Shown here piece after piece: positions 54,229 through 63,769 of a stretch of DNA of 64,000 nt (its first letter is position 1; every line of letters starts with the position of its first letter). The position numbers were made by a program, and so were the translations under genes. A model generated the notes under the pieces. It made no database searches. It saw only the letters and a program-made list of their open reading frames with translations, and was not told the DNA's origin. The stretch is from assembly GCA_035772405.1 (NCBI GenBank), contig JAYKKM010000350.1, positions 1,736,001 to 1,800,000 on the forward strand, written 5' to 3'. The stretch comes from Chrysogorgia sp. JL179-B06 (taxonomy: Eukaryota; Cnidaria; Anthozoa; Scleralcyonacea; Chrysogorgiidae).

Positions 54229-55040
54229 TCAAGGGAGGCCTGTCTCATGATTATCGCTGCTGCTTTCCTTCTCGCTATTGTTTTCAGTCTCATTATCACT
54301 GGTATCAGTATGGAGTTGGCTGTTTTCATCACTTGCCAATAGGCTACTAATACTGCTTAGCCTTTCTTCATCAGATACAACGTGATTACTGTTAGTGATA
54401 GTTGTTTCACTTGCCTGATTTATAATATTAGTATCTTGCTCGATAGGTGCAACATGTTTCTTCCATTGATTATTTGTATTATCAATCTCGTAGTTTTTTT
54501 TCCAAAATAAAATTCGTTTAACCTTATTTACAGCTTTCTTTTTAGGTCTTCCACTAAAAGTGCTTGGATAAAACCCTGCTTTTGACACTTCGTCAAAAAC
54601 CCCATGTACTTATTAAAATCGTAAATTCATAACATGTTTTATTCTGACCGCTAATTGATAAACATTCTCTGAAACTTTAACCTATTCAGAGGGTTTCTAT
54701 ACCATTTTCATTAATATAATTATACACACACAGTAGTGAAACGTTCTTGAATATAAATATATCATTTCATGAAAATCTGGTTGTACCAAAACAAAATATC
54801 AACATGCTTTAATAATACTGAAGAAGTTATAAGAACACTAATTCGACTATATGTAACACTGACATTAACCATTTCAAACTTAAACTAGATAATATTATTT
54901 ATCCACTCTGATGAAGTGTTACTAAATTCTTTCCTAAGCTCTGGGAAAGACTGATAATATGTACAAGGGATCTTGCACCACATGTATTGGCAACTGGTCG
55001 CCTTTGGAACCCATCTAATGGTGTAAACACAATAGTTATC
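54229..55040 (-). pseudogene. TE-associated protein fragments, unrecognised family
   Basis: An upstream block (about 55030-54895) reads RWVPKATSCQYMWCKIPCTY and FPELRKEFSNTSSEWINN. The 54588-54229 frame starts SKAGFYPSTFSGRPKKK and ends in an acidic Ser/Asp/Glu-rich tail. Both blocks look familiar from repetitive cnidarian proteins, but I cannot name the family. An intron or lost sequence lies between them (54600-54890). Confidence 0.35.
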
Positions 55041-55079
55041 TTGTCCACTTATTACACAATTGAGTCGGTTTTCTTTGAT

Positions 55080-55330
55080 GTTCTGCGGGCTTTATCTAGC
55101 ATAAAGACCATGAATACTAATTAGATAAGAAATGAAGGAAAAACTAAGGGAAATCTTTGTCCAAGGTGGATAAAATGGACAAAATTTTGTTGGAAAACCT
55201 CCTCACTCATGAAATAAGTCAGATAAAGCCCTCGAACGTCGGGCTTTATGCTATATAAAGCCCTCGGACGCATCCTCGGGTCTTTATATAGCATAAAGCC
55301 CGCCTTCTCGGGCTTTATCTCTTAAATAAA
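55080..55330. repeat. Cluster of nested hairpins (ATAAAGCCC motif)
   Basis: GATAAAGCCCTCGAACGTCG pairs with the following GGGCTTTATGC. Next comes TATATAAAGCCCTCGG with its inverse, and then TATAGCATAAAGCCCGCC with CGGGCTTTATC. A related GCGGGCTTTATCTAGCATAA sits at about 55084. This could be the middle of a fold-back MITE or its subterminal repeats. No flanking duplication identified. Confidence 0.6.
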
Positions 55331-55466
55331 TCATGTCCGAGCCAGTAACAAATTTCAAAAAGGGTGACAAATCTTGCTGGTTTAATCCTCGAACAAGGCG
55401 TTTTAAAGTAATCTGAGGCATGCGTGTGACGTCACAAGCAGGTAAAGTAAAATTGTTATCTAGCAT
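55284..55466 (-). pseudogene. HECT C-lobe-like fragment
   Basis: The minus-strand frame contains LKRLVRGLNQQDLSPFLKFV followed by TGS. The FL-F-TGS pattern is characteristic of the HECT C-lobe in TE-borne G2E3-like ligases. It could be the downstream part of the HECT-like fragment at 59705-60125, which has the same orientation, with the LINE between them inserted later. Confidence 0.45.
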
Positions 55467-55697
55467 CAGAAGAATTCAGAATAACAAGATATAAGATTCT
55501 TTACCAGCGATGTTAACTACCCTATTATTGTGTTTATTCATCATGGGTGTTGATGATCAGCGTTGTCTATAATTGACAATGGAAGGCAACATAATTCGAC
55601 CTCAGACGATTAGCATGGGCTGCCGGTGAATAGAATTCGGTGGGAAACATGTGTACTATCCGAATTCACTATCAACGTTGCGACTCCTCAACTATCT

Positions 55698-55724
55698 GGC
55701 GATGTCGAGTTAAATCCCGGCCCA
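55698..55724 (+). other. 2A-like translational recoding motif in the LINE
   Basis: The nine codons read GDVELNPGP, matching the D(V/I)ExNPGP consensus at which ribosomes skip the Gly-Pro bond. 2A motifs have been described at the N-terminal end of some animal APE-type LINE proteins. Upstream codons in this frame are open for over 20 residues but lack the hydrophobic helix seen in strong 2As. Confidence 0.8.
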
Positions 55725-56583
55725 AATATGCCTCCTCCCGGTCGAAATCAAAGATGGAAGTAGCAGAGAGTGCGTGAAACCGGTAAAGAACCAAAACGGG
55801 TTTTTTCGCATTTGTTCCATGTAAAATGTATCGGGATGTCGTTATGTATGTTTAACGCTTATTATCTGGTTCATACAGAAGAAGAATGGACCTGTGCAGC
55901 ATGTGCTTTGCCAAGCTTGTCGGGTTCCTTCTTCGAGAATATCAACCCTATTGGCTCTGGCGATTTGTCTATGTCAAGTGATCATGAGACGAACGTTTCT
56001 CTTGTTACCCTTTTGACTGAAGAAAATATTTGGCATAATAATACAGAGATGGTGATACATTTTAATTGCAGGAGTTTAATGCCGAAAGTGCTGTTTTCGA
56101 ATCGTTAAAACCGTTGTTAATAGCTACAACCGAGACCTTAAAAGACCTTAAGCTTAACAATTCCATAACTAATATGGAGGTGGATATAAACGGATATTCT
56201 ATCGAGCGTCATGACAGGAATTCTCGTGGCGGCAGTGTGGCTATATAAAAAATGGGCTGAAATATGAACGGAAAATACAGCTTGAAGAGTCGGATTTTAA
56301 GGCAATTTTCATTGAATTCAAATTACACAAGAATCTCCCCTGCTTGTTGATATGTGCCTACTGAACCCATAATGACCTAATCAACATATCGAGTGATCGG
56401 ATCTTTGATTATGATCAATCAGAAAGATAAAAGCATCGCATAATAACACCAAAAATAGGCTTAAATGCAAATCACGAAGGCTTCCAAAACTCCGTTGGGA
56501 ATATACCATGGAATGAGCTTTTTGACGACCCTAATGACAAATTATATATATGGGAGAAACTTTTCACGCCAATCAGGGTAAAT

Positions 56584-56724
56584 ACGTACCTAAAATGAGC
56601 AGGTTTTGTGATTGGCTATATGGAACAAAAGTGATAGGGTTAGGACATTGGTTTCTTTGTGGTTGATTCTATTGTTTTGTTTGAATCAACCAATCACAAA
56701 ACTTGATAGTATAGGTAGGTGATA
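56584..56724. mobile_element. Small inverted-repeat insertion in the LINE
   Basis: TACCTAAAATGAGCAGGTTTTGTGATTGG pairs imperfectly with the distal CCAATCACAAAACTTGATAG and TATAGGTA. The segment falls within LINE coding sequence, between FDDPNDKLYIWEKLF and the basic HPWINNN region. Probable MITE of about 140 bp; the duplication is unclear. Confidence 0.5.
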
Positions 56725-56817
56725 ACCCACCAATCATTGATGATTTTTTTCATGTGAAACGTAAGCGAATCAGGAAAAATACACATCCATGGATAAATAA
56801 CAATTATTCACCGAAGT

Positions 56818-57941
56818 GGAGGTGAATAGTGTTGGATTTGTATTGTTGTGGACAAAAAAAGAGCAAAAACTCGATTTACACTTTAATATTTTGCGTCCGA
56901 GAACGCGCGAGAAACGTCACACGACAACATCATGTGATAAACTGACAGAAAACGTAACGAGTTCGTTTGATCAAACCATCATACGAATCGTGTCCGATGA
57001 AAGGCAAGGAAAATTTGGGTTTTTTCCGATCGCTGCAAGTACATCTTCGCAAGTCTTAAAGCTTGTGCTGAATACTGTCACTACCATGGCTGCTTGGAAG
57101 TTTGACATTGAATGAAGTTGAATTGCAGTTATGAAATGTACCACCAGAAACGAAGCCATGAACGAGATTTTGGCTATTGGAATCCCCAAGACATTTATAG
57201 CTGGGGTTTGAAAGACCAGCAGTCATGAAAAACCATGCCGTTTGCTGTAATTTGACAGGATTGAGAGTGTTAACTTCAACTAGCTCGCCTTCTTCGTACA
57301 GCTTCTCAACGACTTCTTTTGTCAATGGTTGTTTGTAGACAGTTCGTGCAATTTCGCCTTTTTTATTAACGGTTTTCAGAAAATTGCTCAGACTTTTATT
57401 TGCTTCTGAAAACTGGGCATCTCCAACAATCGAAAAATATTTGCTAAATGGTGGATTTCTCAAATGGCGATTCAACGTGACTCGAATTGCGGTAAGCGAC
57501 TTATTGTCAGACTGTAAGTAGCTTCCGTCACGTTTTCTCGTTTAGAGATAAAACTTTTGAAGGCATTTGTTTAATTGTTGAGGAGACATTTCTTCCAAAG
57601 GAATTCTAAATTGTTGTTGCTGTTGAAACCATTCTGTAAACATAATATTCGTTCGTAAATAAGTATTTTACTTTTTAAATTAATTTGACGTAAGCTTGGC
57701 CCGCTAGATATTTGTAAACAAAACAGTAAATTCGAGTGTGTGCCATTATACAGCTGAAAAAAGTTTAAAAAAAAACTTTTTTGGTATTGTCCGACACAGC
57801 ACCATCGTTTACTAAAACAATTTCTTCTTCCGTAACTGAAACAAATCGGGAAGCCATTTTGTTTTGCTCGGAGGTGAATAGTGCAGTATATTCCGAGATA
57901 GAGGAGCCAATCAAATTGCGTGAAAAGCACTATTCACCTCC
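56818..57941. mobile_element. Nested Crypton-like tyrosine-recombinase element, 1.1 kb
   Basis: Bounded by GGAGGTGAATAGTG (56818-56831) and its inverse CACTATTCACCTCC (57928-57941). The right end also contains a direct copy at 57870-57883, so it can fold into a 72-base hairpin. LINE coding sequence resumes outside both ends. The interior is filled by a minus-strand recombinase gene. Cryptons classically lack TIRs, so the inverted ends are unusual. No clear target-site duplication was found. Confidence 0.65.
57056..57858 (-). pseudogene. Crypton-like (DUF3504-type) recombinase remnant
   Basis: Reads from ATG 57858 (MASRFVSVTEEEIVLVNDGA, then NTKKVF), then, after a frame change, FRIPLEEMSPQQLNKCLQKF (about 57610-57550). 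Another frame change leads to RKRDGSYLQSDNKSLTAIRV, NRHLRNPPFSKYFSIVGDAQ and QPLTKEVVEKLYEEGELVEV to 57056. This is the SAM-like core-binding half shared by Crypton tyrosine recombinases and QRICH1/ZMYM-type host proteins. The catalytic half is mostly missing, so it is inactive. Confidence 0.68.
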
Positions 57942-59704
57942 CAGGTATATGCTAAACAGTGATATGCTAAACAGTGATATACTATCATTAATGCGTAATA
58001 GAGACCGAGCTCGAAGAAAGGCTTTGAAAAGTGAATTGGTTGATGATTTTGGAATCTACAAACGTCTTCGGAACTGTGTTACAAGCAGCTTGCGCAAAGC
58101 CAAAACTAATTATTTTCAACGTCAATTAGACGATTTTAGGCATCTCCTTCGTGTACCAGACACACAATGGACACAGACTACGTCAGACACATCAAGGTTA
58201 TTTTCTCGGGATTCAGAAGCTTTACAAGAACAAAAACCATAACCATAACCCAAATAAAAACTCTATCCTAACTAGTACTTTTAAACTAAATATTTCAATG
58301 ATGTAATATTCTGTGTCCGGTACACGAAGTAAGAGCCCGATTTTACAGGTGATCCAAAAGCCTTTTGGAAACTCATGAAGAAAGTTTTACCAACAAAGAA
58401 TAAATCAACGAAAATTGATAAACTCGTCGTTGACGGTGTTGATATAACGGACCCTGAAGGTATTAGCGATTCTTTAAATTCGTATTTTACATCTATTGCC
58501 ACCGACCTGTTTCTGCTAGAACCTCCACGTCAACTTTTCCCACTTCTGACAGTAATTCACATTATGAATCGTTCTTCTGCACAGATTGAAGAAATGGGTT
58601 TGGCGAAATTGAGGCAGATTTTTTCTGTTCATATCTTACTGACAGACAACAATATGTAGTGTGTAACGATGTCCAATCCAAACTATTGCCGCTTGGTCCT
58701 TTGCTGTTTTGTCTAATATTTAATCCAATAACCCACAGTTTCATCCACTCTAGACCATCACTTTATGCTGACGACATTGAAGCGCATTGTTCTCATCCAG
58801 ATCTTGACCTAGCTCAGTTAAAGATGAATCAAGACCTTAAACGGGTGGACCAATGGTTGGCTAAGAACAGGATGATACTAAATGTTAAAACAATCTATGG
58901 CATAGGATCGCATCAAGCTCTGAAAAGGGCGAATAATATTGGAATCTGCTTGGATAATGAGATGCTTGATGAAGTGGTAATATACTCTCATGGGAACATC
59001 ATGTTAACAAAATATGTCAACGTAAGTATTCAAAATTATGTATTCAAAATTTGGTTTACTTAATCGTATATCTTCATTTTTACCCTAGGCAGTTTTACTT
59101 CGAATTTACAAACAAACAATACTACCCACTTTAGACTATGGTTCTATTGTGTGGCATGAGTGTTGGTCAACTCAAACAAAACGAGTCGAAAAACTGTGCA
59201 GAACCGTGTTTTGAGAATAATTTTCCATTACGGAAGGCGAAAATGCTCACAAGAAATGTGCAACGAATTAAAGCTGCTGACATTAAATAGTAGGAGACGT
59301 TTTTTACGCTTTATAAGTATTTTTAAAATATTGCACGACTTGGACTGCCCTGACCAATTAAGAGACATTTTTAAATATAGATGTAATATGCATGACAGGG
59401 AGTTGAGAGATAAAACGTTGCTTGATCTCCCAAAGGTTGTAAGTGCAACTGGACAATCCATGTTTAAGTATGCTGGTGCAAAAGACTGGAATTCTTTGCC
59501 ATCGAATTTCAGAGAAATCACTTCTATCAATAGTTTTAAACATTCTATTTATATGAATCTTTTAGAAATCGACAATAAGTCTCATGTTTGTAGTATATAA
59601 TTTGACATAGTATTAGTAATTCTTTGTGGATATAGTTTAGTTATATTTATAAGTACTGTTCTCCCGTTAATACCAGCAGCAATGCTGACGAGATTATTGA
59701 CAGT

Positions 59705-60125
59705 TTAAATAAAGTTTTTATTATCTTTCTCACCATCATTGGTAACTGGGGGAGAACCAAGTAGATTTAAGACTTTTTTGTTAGTTGGATAACTCTTTTC
59801 ATAAACCCTGTCAATATCAATTATTTCTGTGAACACCAACCACTGCCTACATATTGGAGCCCAACAATCTGCTACATATTGTGGTTTTTGAATTAATTCC
59901 TTGTGTGAAATTTCAAGAAAAATAGAATGTATGTTCTCTGAATTTGGAAGTTTTCTACAACCAAATCTGTCAACCATTTCCAACACTTCTTGGTTCATCT
60001 GGATTACCACTACCTAGCAAAACATCTTTTACAATCTGGGCTTCATCCTTTGCTACATATTCCTTAAAAGAATTGAGGAGACTTTCAAAACATAAGTTTC
60101 TACCAGCGAAATAGATGTAAAAAAC
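59705..60125 (-). pseudogene. HECT-like TE protein fragment (upstream part)
   Basis: From about 60125 the minus strand reads FAGRNLCFESLLNSFKEYVA and later ENIHSIFLEISHKELIQKPQ, YVADCWAPICR, and YEKSYPTNKKVLNLLGSPP, to a stop at 59705 where the LINE's 3' end begins. This order is typical just before the C-lobe in TE-borne HECT proteins (memory). One stop and one frameshift occur near 60005. Confidence 0.5.
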
Positions 60126-60523
60126 ATTTACTTATAAAAAATGGAAAGTAATAAAGAAGGGGAGAATTTAGGCCGCTTCTATTGTTCCGAAGAGACTCAA
60201 TTCTGTCGACCACTTATTCTGTTGACTCAATTCTGTCGACAATTTCGGCAGACCACTTATCAAGTGCTACGTCTGCTAACTGAAAATTAAAAAAACACAA
60301 GCTGTTATATAATCGAAAAACTGAATCATAATCAGATGATGTCACCCCACACGTATGGGATGACACCTCACAATAGAGACCTTTAGATTTGAGGACGAAG
60401 ACGAGTTTACCATTGCGCATCGTTCTGCACACTTCCGCTACAAAACTTCGTTGTCTGGCTGCTCGTTGACAACGAAGTTCCTTTGAAATCTCGTACTCTT
60501 GAGGACGAAGTGGATAGCGCAAT
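60126..60523. other. Spacer with short repeats
   Basis: A direct repeat GACTCAATTCTGTCGAC occurs twice at about 60193-60240. An inverted AACTTCGTTGTC/GACAACGAAGTT pair lies at about 60444-60481, with GAGGACGAAG repeated on each side. These could be the 5' end of the element that carries the Myb-like gene at 60524. Confidence 0.45.
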
Positions 60524-61205
60524 ATGGAGAGTGAAGCCGCTGCCTCTTCCACACAAACGTGGGAGGTATTTACATGGAAACGGGTCCATGAAAAGCTGTT
60601 CATAAGAGAACTGTTGCTTGTGGAACCCTATACCTACAAACCGTCCTCCAAAGAATGGGGGAGTGCTTGGAAAACTATCGTTAATAACTTGATGCAGATA
60701 AGAGAACCAGTTTTTAAAGTCACCCAACGTTCTGTTCGTGAGAAGTTTTCAAAAAATGATAGAAAGCGAGCGGTGTTGATGTTGAGTACGACGAGTTTAC
60801 CAAAGGCCTTACTGACATCAAGGAAAGAATGGATGAATCAGTGCTCTCGTGGGAAAACGACAGTGCGGAGGATATGAGGAAGAAAGCGACAGAAAATCTG
60901 GGAGAAACTCTGAAACGAAAAGCTGGGAAAGATGACAGAGCAATACCAAGGAAAAAGACGACGGCCGAGCTCCTAACTCTTGTGGAAGAGAGCATCAAAA
61001 GCAGAAAACAGAAAGCAGAGTCTGAATTAAGAGAAAGAGATTCAGCTTCAAAACGAAGATCGGGAACACCAAAAAGAAGCTTTTGGACAACAACAGCAGC
61101 AGATGCAACATCATCACATGATGATACAGCAGCAGCAAGAACAACACCTTCATACTCTTTCTTTCGTGAAGGACATGTTTAAGAGTTTTATGGGTAAATC
61201 AGAAA
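60524..61205 (+). pseudogene. Myb/SANT-like TE protein (frameshifted)
   Basis: ATG 60524 opens MESEAAASSTQTWEVFTWKR, then KLFIRELLLVEPYTYKPSSK, EWGSAWKTIVNNLM and FKVTQRSVREKFSKN, a Myb/SANT-like domain of about 100 residues. A frameshift near 60745-60800 moves the reading to DEFTKGLTDIKERMDESVLS and a charged helix. Another near 61070 leads to a Gln/His-rich tail ending FMGKSEK with a stop at about 61209. The architecture matches accessory DNA-binding proteins of DDE transposons that are common in cnidarians (memory). No partner transposase is adjacent. Confidence 0.65.
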
Positions 61206-61209
61206 AATG

Positions 61210-62525
61210 AGACTGAGGCTGTTATACGTTTACTTTTCCCAGTGGTCAGCGTGTTTTATGGTTACGAGTAACCAACTTTTTACATCATGTGCCACTTTTA
61301 ATTGTTCAACATTTAATATTAATTTATAATAATAATATTTGTGTGTATTTAATACCTTTAAAATAAATAAATGAATAAATACATAAATAAGAACTTGCAT
61401 ATTTATATAGCCATATAGTGCCATCCTTATTTATTACTAAGCACTTTTTATATATTGGAGTATTATACAGTAATTATCAAAGTGTTTGAAATGTACAGCA
61501 GTTTTATAAATGTTTGATCTTGTTTTATTTATATCTGATCTTCTATGTCCATTATACGTGTACGGTTGTCCTCAGTAGACCTCTTTCAAGACTTTCATAA
61601 TGATGACAATTTAAATATTCTTTTACATGCATTGAAATTAGCCTTAAACTTTACAAGCAAAGTCCCGGGTTGTACCCCTAGGGATGGCCGTTGATAGGTG
61701 CATTAAATACAACAAATTCACTACGATATATACTAAAAGCAACATGATGGTGGCTTTGTAAGGCTTCAAGCTGTATTACATTTTAAGCATATGCTTTTCC
61801 ATGTTCGTTAGTCGTCTATGTCACTGGGCAAGGCAGTAAAGGCTAATGAAGATGCATGTACATAAAAGAATATTTATATCAGTTACCATTATGAAATAGG
61901 TCTATGCAAATCAAATTTTTCACTTTGTTTTGGTTTGCTTGGCTCATAAAATATCTTATTAACTCTATTCAGAAATTTGCCATGAATGTAATAATTTGGC
62001 TTATTTTTTACAACTATTTACAAAAGTTACAAGCAAATACTGTAAATATAATAAGTATAATTTTGTGACTTGGGTAACATTATCACACTAAATTGATAAA
62101 TTAATTATTATTATAATTATTAATGGCCAATTAATAACATCTCATATATTGATTATTACATAATTTTTATAAATTTAAACACTTGGCATTGAAATATTCC
62201 TCCAAAGTTGGAGGCTGCAAGTTAATAAATTCACTGGTTTGATTACCATAAACATGTCATAGCATTTCTAAGCAAAGCACAAATTTGGTACATAGTACCA
62301 ACAGGAGATAGGCCGATCTTTAAATCCTTCTTCAAACACTCATTAATAATTCATGAGGAAAAGACAAAAGAAAATCACTACCGTATCGTGTCTTTAAATG
62401 TGATAAAGATTCGTCCTGATTTACATAAACTTTATCTTTGATTTTCTCGGCTTAGACAACATCGATTTTCAAAATTACTACGCCAATGAACTTATCAAAT
62501 GGGTCGTGTTTGAAGCCGATAAACT
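61210..62525. other. AT-rich spacer with no recognised gene
   Basis: No frame with family features; several AT-rich runs. Confidence 0.45.
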
Positions 62526-62527
62526 CG

Positions 62528-62600
62528 CAGCACGTGTTTTATCAGATCTAAAACACTCGGGCTAGCCCTCGTGTTTTATATCTGATAAAACACTGCTGTT
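62528..62600. repeat. Strong hairpin around GTGTTTTATCAGAT
   Basis: GTGTTTTATCAGATCTAAAA with CACTCGGG is followed by CCCTCGTG and TTTTATATCTGATAAAACAC, giving a stem of about 30 bases. It resembles the ATAAAGCCC hairpin cluster at 55.2 kb in style. Possibly the centre of a fold-back MITE. Confidence 0.55.
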
Positions 62601-62639
62601 CGTTTATTAAACAATACTTAAAGCAAAGTACTTTGATAT

Positions 62640-63760
62640 CTCACCAAAAACCCACTCAACGCTCACTCGCACTTTGCTCATTGAGGTATTGAATAGTTGT
62701 TCTTCTTCAGTTAAGATGTTGTACCGGTAAGCATTCTGTTACTGCGGTCGGTGGGGATAGGCTGGATCTCCATATAAACATAAAATCTGTCTTGCTGGGT
62801 TTATGCTATGTACTTCCAGCAGATCCATCAGACCCGACATTCTGAGCATTGCTGCATCATGTCGCTTTCCCTAAAAAAATTAATGAAAAAACTATTTATA
62901 ACATTTAATCAAGTTAGAATAAGAAAAGAAAGAATAAATTAGCAAGTAATCACATTTAGTAAATCAAACAAATATAAACAACAAATATATTGAAACATTA
63001 AGCTAGACAAACAAAATATAAGTTGAACCCACATGCATATATGCTTTAATTTACACCTGTATGTCAAATTAAACTTTCATTCAATATATAAGCTTATATA
63101 TTATAGGCTTATATTGTTTAGACTTACCCACTGGTCCGTACAAGTTAGAAATCATCCCATTTGCAGCGACAACGGCCTGGTACTTCAATGCATGTACTCT
63201 TTTGTGGCCGTTGTACATTACTCTTTGGTGCCTTGTTGGGCGACAAATAAAGGCCTGACAGTGAATGAATCCCCAGCAGTTTTCCAGTGCGCCACTCTTT
63301 TCATGAATAGCTTCAGCGTAACGTTGAAGTTGGTCGGGTTGTAGCCAGTCTTGGTCGAACGATGTTAAAGTTTTCCAGTGCGCCACTCTTTTCATGAATA
63401 GCTTCAGCGTAACGTTGAAGTTGGTCGGGTTGTAGCCGGTCTTGGTCGAACGATGTTAAAAGATGTGCAAAGGTCCGGGAGATATGACTTGTGCCAAGTG
63501 ACCAAACCTTGATACAAGATCTCTGTACCTACATGGATAGGCGTATCATTGAAGAAGTATACAAAGGGCTTCTGTACCGTTAGCAGTCGTACCATTTCGG
63601 CAGGTCAATTTATCAGGAACATCTAATGCATAGTAGATGAGGGAGGTCTTCTTTCTTGAAGAAGCGAAACTCCGACAGACACTCTTCTTCAGTGAGCTCG
63701 TCGATGTTCAAATGTTTATATTTCCAGTAAGGAAAAGCTGGATTATTTGGCCTTGGAGCA
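62640..63760 (-). pseudogene. HARBI1-like DDE_Tnp_4 transposase, two exons, broken
   Basis: Upstream frames from about 63760 read PAFPYWKYKHLNIDELTEEE and CLSEFRFFKKEDLPHLL. Exon text to 63121 includes LTSFDQDWLQPDQLQRYAEA, NCWGFIHCQAFICRPTR (the first Asp position is His) and YNGHKRVHALKYQAVVAANG, ending at a GTAAGT donor after LYGPV. An acceptor TTTTTTAG near 62878 leads into GKRHDAAMLRMSGLMDLLEV, LCLYGDPAYPHRP (second Asp) and VRVSVEWVFGEISKYF (Glu). A stop follows PHRPQ. A 91-bp tandem duplication (63278-63459) shifts the frame. Confidence 0.78.
63278..63459. repeat. 91-bp tandem duplication inside the transposase
   Basis: The segments 63278-63368 and 63369-63459 are identical except for one visible substitution (TAGCCAGTC against TAGCCGGTC). 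A 91-bp shift is not a multiple of three, so it destroys the reading frame. The near-identity indicates a recent event or an assembly artefact. Confidence 0.9.
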
Positions 63761-63769
63761 AAAGCGTAG

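Larger units (their letters stand above)
55600..59715 (+). mobile_element. CR1/L2-like LINE with 2A motif, PHD-like finger, APE and RT (pseudogene)
   Basis: Near the start, GDVELNPGP (55698-55724) is a 2A-type sequence. Cysteine text (HVKCIGMSLCM, EEEWTCAACALPSLS, 55815-55925) is part of a PHD-like finger. APE endonuclease motifs follow (SIERHDRNSRGG at 56205-56230, NLPCLLICAY). The region between endonuclease and RT (LMRNRDRARRKALKSELVDD) resumes after a nested insertion, then KKVLPTKNKSTKIDK at 58380-58425. The RT has a deletion before GPLLFCLIF; its active site is YADD (about 58768). The C-terminal part is at 59160-59600 (TVQNRVLRIIFHYGRRKCSQ). The 3' end is near 59715 (AATAAAG). It is broken by stops, a MITE-like insertion and a Crypton-like insertion. 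Confidence 0.83.

Noticed and set aside
60214..60603. 129-codon minus-strand ORF
   Set aside because: It overlaps the start of the plus-strand Myb-like gene, which has recognisable family text; the minus frame has none.
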